Assembly: GCF_900129345.1 (NCBI RefSeq) | Contig: NZ_FQVK01000024.1 | Location: forward strand, 1-62,518 | DNA from: Ruegeria intermedia | GTDB taxonomy: Bacteria > Pseudomonadota > Alphaproteobacteria > Rhodobacterales > Rhodobacteraceae | Reading direction: 5' to 3' | DNA: 62,518 nucleotides | In this document: positions 1-7,526 of the stretch, piece by piece | How the letters are laid out: each line of letters opens with the position of its first letter | Position numbering within the stretch: position 1 is the first letter of the stretch | Notes under the pieces: model-generated | Database searches by the model: none | Seen by the model: only the letters and a program-made list of their open reading frames with translations | What the model was told of the DNA's origin: nothing | Position numbers and translations under genes: made by a program

Positions 1-21
1 TTCATAGCGACGTTGAGACAT
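1..21 (-). CDS. Start of an unidentified gene, cut by window edge
   Basis: An ATG on the minus strand at 19-21 opens a frame reading MSQRRYE to the edge of the window. A purine-rich Shine-Dalgarno stretch (GAGGAG in minus orientation, about 30-35) lies a suitable distance upstream. The gene would follow arsC in the same direction, about 70 bases after its stop. Seven residues are too few to identify a product. Confidence 0.45.
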
Positions 22-91
22 GCTGCTCTCCTCTTTCACAGAAGTGAATCAGAAACCCTCAAACGCCGATAGCGATTTATGAGTGTGTGAC

Positions 92-439
92 CTAGAGCAG
101 GGTCAGCAGGTTCTCGGGCGGGCGACCGATGGCGGCCTTGTCGGCGGTGATCCCGATGGGGCGTTCGATGAGGATCGGGTTCTCGGCCATGGCCTGAACC
201 AAGGCCTCTTCTGGTGTTTCCCTGCTCAGCCCCAGTTCCTTGAACCGCGCCTCGCCCCGGCGCATCATCTCGATCGCCGGGATGCCCAACCGGGACAGCA
301 CCGCGCGCAGCTCATCCGCGCTGGGCGCGTCCTCGAGGTATCTGCGAACGGTAACCTCGGCGCCGCGGTCCTGCAGCAGGGCCAGCCCGGCGCGCGATTT
401 TGAACAGCGTGGGTTGTGCCAGTATTCGATCACAGCCAA
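92..439 (-). CDS. arsC: ArsC-family arsenate reductase (glutaredoxin type)
   Basis: This 115-residue protein has the thioredoxin-fold ArsC signature: N-terminal [10 protein letters not shown] with the redox Cys at residue 12, and the C-terminal block [11 protein letters not shown] with the conserved Arg-Pro. Family members reduce arsenate to arsenite using glutathione and glutaredoxin; many chromosomal copies have other or unknown roles. Length is normal for the family. It is the last gene of a minus-strand operon, and its start overlaps the 3' end of pyrD by 10 bases. There is no ars regulator or arsenite pump nearby, so a role in arsenic resistance is not shown by context. Confidence 0.85.
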   Translation of the reverse strand: MAVIEYWHNPRCSKSRAGLALLQDRGAEVTVRRYLEDAPSADELRAVLSRLGIPAIEMMRRGEARFKELGLSRETPEEALVQAMAENPILIERPIGITADKAAIGRPPENLLTLL

Positions 440-1488
440 TCCTCTCGTTTGCTGCCGACGGCGTCGGCCACCGATTTGAACCCGTCCCGCGCCAGCAGGG
501 CGTCCAGCCCTCGCGCGATCTCGGCCGCCAGCGACAGGCCGCCATAGACCATCGCGGTATAGAGCTGCACGGCCGAGGCCCCGGCGCAGATCTTGGCATA
601 GGCCTGTTCGGCGGTGCTGATGCCGCCCACGCCGATCAACGGAATCTGCCCGCCGGTCAACTGGCTCAGCCGGGCCAGAACGCGGGTCGATTTCTCGAAC
701 AGGGGCGCGCCCGACAGTCCGCCGGCCTGATCCTTGTGCGGGCTGCGCAGCCCTTCGCGCGACAAGGTCGTGTTGGTGGCGATGACACCGTCGATACCCG
801 TGTCACGGGCGACGTCGGCGATGTCCCGCAGTTCGTCATCCGCAAGGTCGGGGGCGATTTTCAGAAACACCGGGATCGGCCGCGCCAAGGCATCGCGGGT
901 GTCCAGCACACCTGCCAGCAGGGCGCTCAGCGCCTCTTTGCCCTGCAGGTCGCGCAGCTTTTCGGTGTTGGGCGACGAGACATTCACCGTGGCGAAATCC
1001 AGCCATTGCCCGCAATGGGCCAGCACCTGCGCAAAATCCCGCGCCCGGTCGCTGCTGTCTTTGTTGGCGCCCAGGTTCAGGCCGATCACCGCGTCCTTGG
1101 GGCGGTGCGCCAGACGCCGGGCCATCGCCTCCATCCCTGCGTTGTTGAAGCCGAACCGGTTGACGGCGGCGCGGTCCTCGGAAAGGCGGAACAGGCGCGG
1201 CTTGGGGTTGCCCGGCTGCGGGCGCGGTGTGACGGCACCCACCTCGATAAACCCAAAGCCCGCGCGGGACAGCGGGCCCAGAACCTCGCCGTTTTTGTCG
1301 AACCCGGCGGCCAGCCCCACCGGGTTGGGCAGATCCAGCCCGGCCAGCTGCGTGCGCAAGCGCGGCGAGGTGACGGGACCGGGTGCCGGGGTCAGACCCG
1401 ATTTCAGCGCCTTGATCGACAGGCCGTGCGCGGTTTCAGGGTCCAGGCGATGCAGGGCCGCCAGCGCAAGTTTCTCGGTCAGTTTCAT
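430..1488 (-). CDS. pyrD: Dihydroorotate dehydrogenase, class 2 (quinone)
   Basis: PyrD oxidises dihydroorotate to orotate in pyrimidine synthesis, passing electrons through FMN to the membrane quinone pool. The 352-residue protein shows the FMN/phosphate segments [28 protein letters not shown] and [15 protein letters not shown], and the [14 protein letters not shown] loop whose Ser is the catalytic base typical of class 2 enzymes. The amphipathic N-terminus ([18 protein letters not shown]) fits the membrane-contacting helix. The ATG at 1486-1488 was chosen because it starts with the family N-terminus and overlaps the upstream stop as ATGA. The longer open frame upstream is a shadow of the preceding genes. 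Confidence 0.97.
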   Translation of the reverse strand: MKLTEKLALAALHRLDPETAHGLSIKALKSGLTPAPGPVTSPRLRTQLAGLDLPNPVGLAAGFDKNGEVLGPLSRAGFGFIEVGAVTPRPQPGNPKPRLFRLSEDRAAVNRFGFNNAGMEAMARRLAHRPKDAVIGLNLGANKDSSDRARDFAQVLAHCGQWLDFATVNVSSPNTEKLRDLQGKEALSALLAGVLDTRDALARPIPVFLKIAPDLADDELRDIADVARDTGIDGVIATNTTLSREGLRSPHKDQAGGLSGAPLFEKSTRVLARLSQLTGGQIPLIGVGGISTAEQAYAKICAGASAVQLYTAMVYGGLSLAAEIARGLDALLARDGFKSVADAVGSKREDWL

Positions 1489-1916
1489 CCGAAGGACGCT
1501 CCGGTTGGGGCGGGGGCGGTGCGGATCAGGCGCGAGTCGGCCACAGCCGCCTGCCGGTGAATGACCGCCGCGCGGTAGGCCGGTTCGGTCACCATCTCCA
1601 GAAACGCATGGGCCGAGGGGTAGCGGGCGATGAACATCTCGTCCCATACCTCGTCCTGCGGGCCGATCAGCGTTGTCTGGAACGTGCCGCGCCAGATGAT
1701 CGCGGCCCCCAGCCGCGCGATGATCGGCGCGGTTTCGGCCCCGTACCGGCGATAGGCTTCGGCGCCGCTCAGCCCCGCGCCGGCCAGATCGTGGCCTGCG
1801 GGATAGGCGGCCTTGGCGCGGAGCCGCACAAGGTTCAGCATCTCGATCGGGTGGTCGCGGTCCAGCGCCTTGAACGCCTCGAACTGGGCGCGGTCGGGGT
1901 CGATATGGCTGGTCAT
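1485..1916 (-). CDS. DUF1330-family protein
   Basis: A 143-residue protein with the layout of the DUF1330 dimeric alpha/beta-barrel family: an [13 protein letters not shown] strand, a [17 protein letters not shown] helix region, then [19 protein letters not shown] and a closing [19 protein letters not shown] segment. The family is small, cytosolic and biochemically undefined. The ATG at 1914-1916 overlaps the stop of the DUF952 gene (ATGA), and its own stop overlaps the pyrD start in the same way. Translational coupling with pyrD is therefore likely. The function is unknown. Confidence 0.8.
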   Translation of the reverse strand: MTSHIDPDRAQFEAFKALDRDHPIEMLNLVRLRAKAAYPAGHDLAGAGLSGAEAYRRYGAETAPIIARLGAAIIWRGTFQTTLIGPQDEVWDEMFIARYPSAHAFLEMVTEPAYRAAVIHRQAAVADSRLIRTAPAPTGASFG

Positions 1917-2251
1917 TGCATCTCCTCGGGGAAGCGGTGCGCGCCGTTTTCCAGCGGCAGCGGCTTGGCCCAGACCACATCGGCCATGCGCATGTTGCGA
2001 TAGAGATGCGGGAACAGGGCCCCGCCGCGCGAGACCTCCCATTTCAGATCATCGCCCATTTTCTGGGCATCGCAGGCCACGAGGGTCAGGTTTTCGGCCC
2101 CGGCAAAGTGCTTGGCCGCGGTTTCCGCCGCCTGTTCTGCCGTGGAAAAATGCACAAACCCATCGGTCACGTCGATGGGTGCGCCCCGGGTTTCGCCCTG
2201 TGCCTGCAGGGCCGCCCATTCCTCGGCCCGGAATATCTTGTAGATCAGCAT
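1913..2251 (-). CDS. DUF952-family protein
   Basis: A 112-residue protein beginning [20 protein letters not shown], with the DUF952 hallmark [19 protein letters not shown] and a C-terminal [21 protein letters not shown] block. The family is thought to be ADP-ribosyltransferase-like in fold, but no reaction is known. It is the first gene of the four-gene minus-strand operon ending in arsC. The start at 2249-2251 begins the conserved domain; the open frame upstream runs towards the divergent 5'-nucleotidase promoter and has no family similarity. Confidence 0.82.
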   Translation of the reverse strand: MLIYKIFRAEEWAALQAQGETRGAPIDVTDGFVHFSTAEQAAETAAKHFAGAENLTLVACDAQKMGDDLKWEVSRGGALFPHLYRNMRMADVVWAKPLPLENGAHRFPEEMQ

Positions 2252-2358
2252 GGCGCCGTGATGCCCCGCGCGCGGGGTAGAATCAAGCCGCATTTCCCCC
2301 TTTGACTCTTTGCCGCCCTCGGCGCACGATCCTGACAATCAATAACAGGGAGTTTCAA

Positions 2359-3942
2359 ATGATTACCCGTTTCCTGACATCCGTCGCGGCCCTTGGCCTG
2401 ACCGCAGGCATGGCGGCGGCCGACTACAAGCTGACCATTCTGCACACCAACGACCTGCACAGCCGCATAGAGTCCATCAACAAGTATGACTCGACGTGCG
2501 ATGCGGAAGGCGAGGCCGAAGGCAAGTGCTTTGGCGGGGTTGCGCGGCTCAAAACCGTAGTCGATGCCAAACGTGCTGAAATGCCTGACGCCAACCTGTT
2601 GCTGTTGGATGCAGGTGACCCATTCCAGGGGTCCTTGTTCTACACGACCTACAAGGGTGCGGCGGAAGCCGAGTTCATGGAGGCGATCGGATATGATGTA
2701 ATGGCTGTCGGCAATCACGAGTTCGATGACGGCCCGGCGGGGCTTGCCGCTTTCATCGATGCCGTCAGCTTTCCGGTGATTTCTGGAAATCTCGACCTGT
2801 CTTCGTCCGCAGAGCTGAAAGGCAAAGTCCAGAACCACGTCGTTCTGGAGGTCGGAGGGCAAAAGATCGGGATCATTTCGGCGCTGGCTACGGACACTGT
2901 CGAAACGTCGAGCCCGGGCAAGGATGTCGTGTTCCAAGACGAGATTGACAGCTTGGCCGCCGACGTGGCCGCACTCGAGGCGGAAGGTGTAAACATCATC
3001 ATCGCGCTGAACCACGTGGGTCTGGCGAAGGATATTGAGATTGCCGAAAAGGTTCCGGGCATTGACCTTGTCGTCGGTGGGCATTCGCACACACTGTTGT
3101 CCAACACCGATGATGGTGCGGCAGGACCCTACCCGATGATGGTCGGCGATGTGCCGGTCGTACAAGCCTATGCCTATTCCAAGTACCTTGGCGAGATCGA
3201 ACTGACTTTTGACGACGATGGAAACCTGGTTTCGGCTCAGGGCGAACCGATTCTTCTGGACGCGTCCATAACGCCCGATCCCGATATTGCCGCACGTGTG
3301 GCCGAGATGGGTGCCCCGATCGAGGAAATGAAGAAACGCGTCGTCGCCTCGGCCTCCGATGCGATCGAAGGATCGCGCGACATCTGCCGCGTGCAGGAAT
3401 GCGAGATGGGCAATCTGGTGGCCGACGCCATGCTGGCGCGGGTCGCCGATCAGGGCGTTCAGATCGCCATCGCCAACTCGGGCGGCCTGCGCGCCTCGAT
3501 CGACGCGGGCGACGTGACCATGGGCGAGGTGCTGACCGTTCTGCCCTTCCAGAACACGCTTTCGACCTTCGAGATCAGCGGCCAGGGCATCATCGATGCG
3601 CTGGAGAACGGGGTCAGCCAGGTAGAAGAGGTCAAGGGCCGCTTTCCGCAGGTTGCCGGGCTGAAATTCACCTGGGATCCGTCGGTTGCCCCCAACGAAG
3701 GCCGTATCGTCGAGGTGCTGGTGGCCGAGGGCGACAGCTATGTGCCGATCGATCCGAACAAGACCTATCTGGTGGTCACCAACAACTATGTCCGCAATGG
3801 CGGGGACGGGTACAAGATGTTCACGGGCGACGACAAGAACGCCTATGATTTCGGCCCCGATCTGGCGGATGTGACCGCTGAATACCTGGCGGCGAATGCA
3901 CCCTACACGCCTTACCTGGACGGTCGCATTCAGAGGAAGTGA
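2359..3942 (+). CDS. Periplasmic 5'-nucleotidase / UshA-like metallophosphatase
   Basis: An exported two-domain phosphoesterase of 527 residues. A signal peptide (about residues 1-20, ending AAA) leads into the calcineurin-like domain, whose metal ligands sit in ILHTNDLHSR, LDAGDPFQGS, GNHEFDDG, ALNHVG and GGHSHTLL. The C-terminal 5'-nucleotidase domain carries IANSGGLRASIDAGD and TNNYVRNGGDGYKMF, which form the substrate pocket. Known members release phosphate from extracellular nucleotides and UDP-sugars. The start is set at 2359 because the signal peptide begins there behind AACAGGGAG (2344-2352). The gene is transcribed alone and ends at a strong terminator. Confidence 0.94.
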   Translation: MITRFLTSVAALGLTAGMAAADYKLTILHTNDLHSRIESINKYDSTCDAEGEAEGKCFGGVARLKTVVDAKRAEMPDANLLLLDAGDPFQGSLFYTTYKGAAEAEFMEAIGYDVMAVGNHEFDDGPAGLAAFIDAVSFPVISGNLDLSSSAELKGKVQNHVVLEVGGQKIGIISALATDTVETSSPGKDVVFQDEIDSLAADVAALEAEGVNIIIALNHVGLAKDIEIAEKVPGIDLVVGGHSHTLLSNTDDGAAGPYPMMVGDVPVVQAYAYSKYLGEIELTFDDDGNLVSAQGEPILLDASITPDPDIAARVAEMGAPIEEMKKRVVASASDAIEGSRDICRVQECEMGNLVADAMLARVADQGVQIAIANSGGLRASIDAGDVTMGEVLTVLPFQNTLSTFEISGQGIIDALENGVSQVEEVKGRFPQVAGLKFTWDPSVAPNEGRIVEVLVAEGDSYVPIDPNKTYLVVTNNYVRNGGDGYKMFTGDDKNAYDFGPDLADVTAEYLAANAPYTPYLDGRIQRK

Positions 3943-3960
3943 TCGCAGACAAAAGAACAA

Positions 3961-3988
3961 AGGCCGCATCCGGGGATGCGGCCTTTTT
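3961..3988 (+). terminator. Rho-independent terminator after the 5'-nucleotidase
   Basis: An 11-base inverted repeat (3961-3971 with 3974-3984) with a very tight loop is followed directly by a run of T. It lies 18 bases after the stop of the plus-strand nucleotidase and just before the 3' end of the convergent sulfotransferase gene. Confidence 0.9.
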
Positions 3989-4000
3989 CGTTGGCGGGTC

Positions 4001-5653
4001 TCAGCCGAACTCGTATTCCGGCCACAGATCCGGGTCGAACCCGTCCAGCATGGGGCGGATGTGATCGGCGACCTTGCGCCAGCCCCCGATCGACTTGGTC
4101 GAGATCTTTTTGCGCACCTGATCGATACTGGCGGTGCGCACCTGTTTCTTGTTTTCCTCCGGGTGCATCATGCTTTCCTGCCAGTCGATCCCGCAGAACG
4201 CGGCCACCTGCTTGCTGTAGGTTTCCGGGTCGGCCACCAGGTTTTCGTATTGAACCGTCAGAATCCGGTCACCGAAGATGGCATCCCAATGCTGCATGTA
4301 GCGCCGATACAGGTTGGCCGAATGCGCGATGGAGTTCAGGTTCGACGCGTATCGCATTCCGCCCGCGGGAAAACGGCGAATCCATTTCGACAGCCCGACA
4401 TCGCGCGGGTCGCGCAGCATGTGCACGATCTTGGCATTGGGGAAGGCCGAGAGGATGAAGCCCACGCGCTGATAGTTGTGAGGCATCTTGTCCACGAAGG
4501 CGATCGACCCGTCGGGGATCGGAGGCATCAGCTCGCGGAACTCTTCGGCGAATCTGCGGGCCTCGACGTCGTCGAACGGCTGGTTTTCATCCGAGTAGAC
4601 CGCCGACAGATCGGCGGCAAGGGTCAGCTCTCCGCAACCGGCGACATCGGGGACCGAGCTCAGCATCATCTCCATCAGCGTCGTGCCCGAGCGCGGCTGC
4701 CCGAGCACGAAAATGGGCAGAGGGACGTCCTCGACGCCCGAACTGGGAACGGCCTCCGGCGAGGGGAACAGGGATTTGATCCGCTCGAATTTCTTCTCCT
4801 CGGCGCCGAAATCGTATGGATTTTCCGCGTGTTGGGCGGCATTGGCGCGGGCGAACTGCGGCAGCGCGGCCTCCAGGCCCTCGATCTTCGACTCAAGCTG
4901 GGCCTTGGCGAATTCCAGCGTCGAATCCCTGTGGTCGATTTCGGCCATCGCCGCCTCGACCTGCGGCAGCAGCGACTTGGCCTGCTCGCTGTCGACCATC
5001 GACGACAGCTGATACAAGGCCGAAATGTGGTGTGGCTCCTGTTCCAGAATGCGCCACAGAATCTCGGCGCACCCCGCCTTGTCTCCCGCCTGATGCAGAT
5101 CGACCGCCTTTCGGAACGCGATCCCCATGTCGTCGGGCGCCAGTTCATAGGCCCGCGCGATGTCGCGCGAGCTGGCCTCGACAAAGCCCAGTTTGCCGTA
5201 GGCCCGGCCGCGCGAGGCCAGAAGCTTGGGGTTGTCGGGATCGTTCTTCAGCTTTTCGGTGGCGTTTTCGACGATGCTGCGCCAGTTCTGGCCCTTGAGC
5301 TTGATTTCATCGATGACGCGGATGATTTCCGGGTTGCCCGGAAATTTGTCCAACATCCGTTCGGAATAGGCCAGGGCCTGAGCGATCTGCCCGGTCTGCA
5401 TCAGCGCATTGGCGAGGTTTTCCACGAATTGCGGGTCATCCGGCTTCAGGCGTGACGCCTCCTGAAAATGGGGGATGGATTTCTTGTACTGCTTCATCTC
5501 GGTCAGCACGAAGCCGGCGATGGCGTGAAAATCCGCATCCTTCGGGAATTTCTTGGTGCCCAGCGTTGCCTTTTTCAGGGCCTGAGGAAATTTGCCCGCC
5601 TCGAGATCGGCCAATGCCTTGGCCTTGAGAGAATTTGGTGCTTGAGTTGCCAT
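4001..5653 (-). CDS. TPR-repeat sulfotransferase
   Basis: A 550-residue two-part protein. The first half is tetratricopeptide-like: repeated ALKKATLGTKKFP, IPHFQEASRLKPDDPQ and ALAYSERMLDKFPGNPE helices. The second half (from about residue 310) is a Sulfotransfer_3-type domain with the PAPS phosphosulfate loop PRSGTTLMEMMLSS, the 3'-phosphate segment IVHMLRDPRDVGLSKW, and the late ENLVADPETYSKQVAAFCGI block. It should transfer sulfate from PAPS to an unknown acceptor, perhaps a protein or surface glycan. The ATG at 5651-5653 is preferred; one 15 codons upstream (5698) is possible, and neither has a strong ribosome site. It is divergent from the SRAP gene with only about 50 bases between starts. 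Confidence 0.88.
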   Translation of the reverse strand: MATQAPNSLKAKALADLEAGKFPQALKKATLGTKKFPKDADFHAIAGFVLTEMKQYKKSIPHFQEASRLKPDDPQFVENLANALMQTGQIAQALAYSERMLDKFPGNPEIIRVIDEIKLKGQNWRSIVENATEKLKNDPDNPKLLASRGRAYGKLGFVEASSRDIARAYELAPDDMGIAFRKAVDLHQAGDKAGCAEILWRILEQEPHHISALYQLSSMVDSEQAKSLLPQVEAAMAEIDHRDSTLEFAKAQLESKIEGLEAALPQFARANAAQHAENPYDFGAEEKKFERIKSLFPSPEAVPSSGVEDVPLPIFVLGQPRSGTTLMEMMLSSVPDVAGCGELTLAADLSAVYSDENQPFDDVEARRFAEEFRELMPPIPDGSIAFVDKMPHNYQRVGFILSAFPNAKIVHMLRDPRDVGLSKWIRRFPAGGMRYASNLNSIAHSANLYRRYMQHWDAIFGDRILTVQYENLVADPETYSKQVAAFCGIDWQESMMHPEENKKQVRTASIDQVRKKISTKSIGGWRKVADHIRPMLDGFDPDLWPEYEFG

Positions 5654-5703
5654 GAAACTATGCGCCGCTCGATCCTGTTTTTCCGCTGCTAGGTTCATTG
5701 CCC

Positions 5704-6372
5704 ATGTGTGGACGGTTTGCAATAACTCTTCCCAATGATGCCATGGCGCAGCTGTTTGCCGCACGCCCGGCGAATGATCTGCCGCCAGTGCCCAACTACA
5801 ATGTCTGTCCGACAAACCCGGTGCATGTCGTCCGCGCCGGGGAAACGGGGCGCAGGCTGGATCCGTTGCGTTGGGGGTTTCTGCCGCATTGGTACAAGTC
5901 GGAAAATGACGGCCCGCTTCTGATCAATGCGCGGGCCGAGACCCTGGCGGACAAGCCGGCCTTTCGCGCCGCCTGCCGGGATCGGCGCTGCATTGTCGTG
6001 GCCACGGGCTTCTATGAATGGACCAAGGACGCGGATGGCGCGCGCCTGCCGTGGTATTTCCACCGCCGCGACGGCGCCCCCATCGCCTTTGCCGGGATCT
6101 GGCAGGACTGGGGGCCGCCCGAAGCCCGCCGCGGCACCTGCGCCATCGTGACCACCGCCGCAAACTCGCGGGTCAAGGCCATCCACCACCGCATGCCTCT
6201 GATCCTCGAGCCGCAAGACTGGGCGCTGTGGCTGGGCGAAGCCGGCAAAGGGGCTGCACGCCTTATGCGCCCCGGCCCCGAGGACCTGCTGGAGTTCTAT
6301 CGGGTCAGTACTGCGGTCAACTCGAACCGGGCCAGCGGTCCGCAGCTGATCGCGCCAATCGCCGAGGGCTGA
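5704..6372 (+). CDS. SRAP-domain protein (YedK/HMCES family)
   Basis: SRAP proteins protect abasic sites in single-stranded DNA by forming a thiazolidine cross-link through Cys2 after Met removal. The 222-residue protein starts MCGRF, which puts the essential Cys at position 2. That fixes the start at 5704 even though an in-frame TTG lies two codons upstream. Other family residues are present: the NYNVCPTNP strand, RWGFLPHWYK, LINARAET, GFYEWTK with the catalytic Glu, and AIHHRMPLIL with the His. It is likely a housekeeping DNA-damage factor. Confidence 0.93.
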   Translation: MCGRFAITLPNDAMAQLFAARPANDLPPVPNYNVCPTNPVHVVRAGETGRRLDPLRWGFLPHWYKSENDGPLLINARAETLADKPAFRAACRDRRCIVVATGFYEWTKDADGARLPWYFHRRDGAPIAFAGIWQDWGPPEARRGTCAIVTTAANSRVKAIHHRMPLILEPQDWALWLGEAGKGAARLMRPGPEDLLEFYRVSTAVNSNRASGPQLIAPIAEG

Positions 6373-6422
6373 TCGCTCGGTCGCGGGTTTCCATTGAGCC
6401 CCGGCGGCGCTAGACCTTGTCC

Positions 6423-7526
6423 ATGGCAATCGAATTCCCAGACCTGACCGCGTTCTACACCCACGGGTTCGACACGGTGATCGACGTACGCAGCCCGGCG
6501 GAATATGCCGAAGACCACGCCCCCGGCGCCATCAACCGGCCGGTTCTGAACAACGAAGAGCGCGCCCGCGTCGGCACCATCTATGTGCAGCAAAGCCCGT
6601 TTCTGGCCCGCAAGCTGGGCGCGGCGCTGGTGTTCCGCAATGCCGCTGACCACATCGAAAACCGCCTGAGCCATCACGACGGCGGCTGGCGCCCCCTGGT
6701 CTATTGCTGGCGCGGGGGGCAGCGATCGGGGTCGTTCACCTGGATGCTGCAGCAGATCGGCTGGCGCGCCGAGGTCGTCTCGGGCGGGTACCGCACCTAT
6801 CGGCGGCTTGTGAACCGGTTTCTGTATGACGACCCGCTGCCGCACCGGCTGGTGGCGTTGGACGGATATACCGGCTCCGCCAAGACCGAGCTTCTGGCGC
6901 GCTTGCGCCAGAGGGGCGTGCAGATTCTGGACCTCGAGGCGCTGGCCAATCACCGGGGCTCGCTTCTGGGCGAGCAACCGGGCGGCCAACCCAGCCAGAA
7001 GGCTTTCGAATCCGCGCTCGCCGCGGCGCTGATTGCGCTGGACCCTTCGCGCCCCGTGGTGGTCGAGGCCGAATCTTCGAAGATCGGGACGCTGATCCTG
7101 CCGCCCTCGGTCTGGAAGGCGCTGCGGGTTGCGCCGCGCATTCGGATCACGGCGCCGATCGCGGCCCGTACCGCCTATCTGGTGTCGGCCTATGACGACA
7201 TCCTGTCCGACCCCGAGCGGTTGAAGGAACGTCTGGCACCACTGCGCCACCATCGCGGCCACGATGTCGTGGATGGCTGGTTCGATCTGATCGCCCAAGG
7301 TGACAAGGCCGGGCTGACCCGTGCCCTGATGGAGCAGCATTATGATCCGGCCTATGAAAAATCGCGCCGCGTCCACAAGGTGGATGTGATGGCGCAACTG
7401 CAGGCGGAGTCGCTTACCGCAGCAGCGCTGGACACTCTGGCGTCGCAAATCGAAGGGCTGTTGGCTCAGCCCCGCAGCTTCAGCCCCGGAGCCTCGACCA
7501 GTTCACCCACGATTTCGGCCGGATAA
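6423..7526 (+). CDS. mnmH: tRNA 2-selenouridine synthase (SelU/MnmH)
   Basis: MnmH replaces sulfur with selenium at the wobble 2-thiouridine of some tRNAs, using selenophosphate. Residues 1-130 form a rhodanese domain (VIDVRSPAEYAEDHAPGAIN) with the catalytic Cys95 in YCWRGGQRSGS. A P-loop domain follows with DGYTGSAKTELL at about 147-158. At 367 residues the length is typical. The ATG at 6423 follows a TTG two codons upstream that was not chosen. The 3' end overlaps the convergent selD by 61 bases, so the two genes of the pathway face each other tail to tail. There is no selA, selB or tRNA-Sec in the window, so the visible selenium use is tRNA modification only. Confidence 0.95.
   Translation: MAIEFPDLTAFYTHGFDTVIDVRSPAEYAEDHAPGAINRPVLNNEERARVGTIYVQQSPFLARKLGAALVFRNAADHIENRLSHHDGGWRPLVYCWRGGQRSGSFTWMLQQIGWRAEVVSGGYRTYRRLVNRFLYDDPLPHRLVALDGYTGSAKTELLARLRQRGVQILDLEALANHRGSLLGEQPGGQPSQKAFESALAAALIALDPSRPVVVEAESSKIGTLILPPSVWKALRVAPRIRITAPIAARTAYLVSAYDDILSDPERLKERLAPLRHHRGHDVVDGWFDLIAQGDKAGLTRALMEQHYDPAYEKSRRVHKVDVMAQLQAESLTAAALDTLASQIEGLLAQPRSFSPGASTSSPTISAG

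Noticed and set aside
2245..3969. 574-codon frame opposite the 5'-nucleotidase
   Set aside because: It is antisense to a clear enzyme with all motifs, and its protein sequence has no family pattern.
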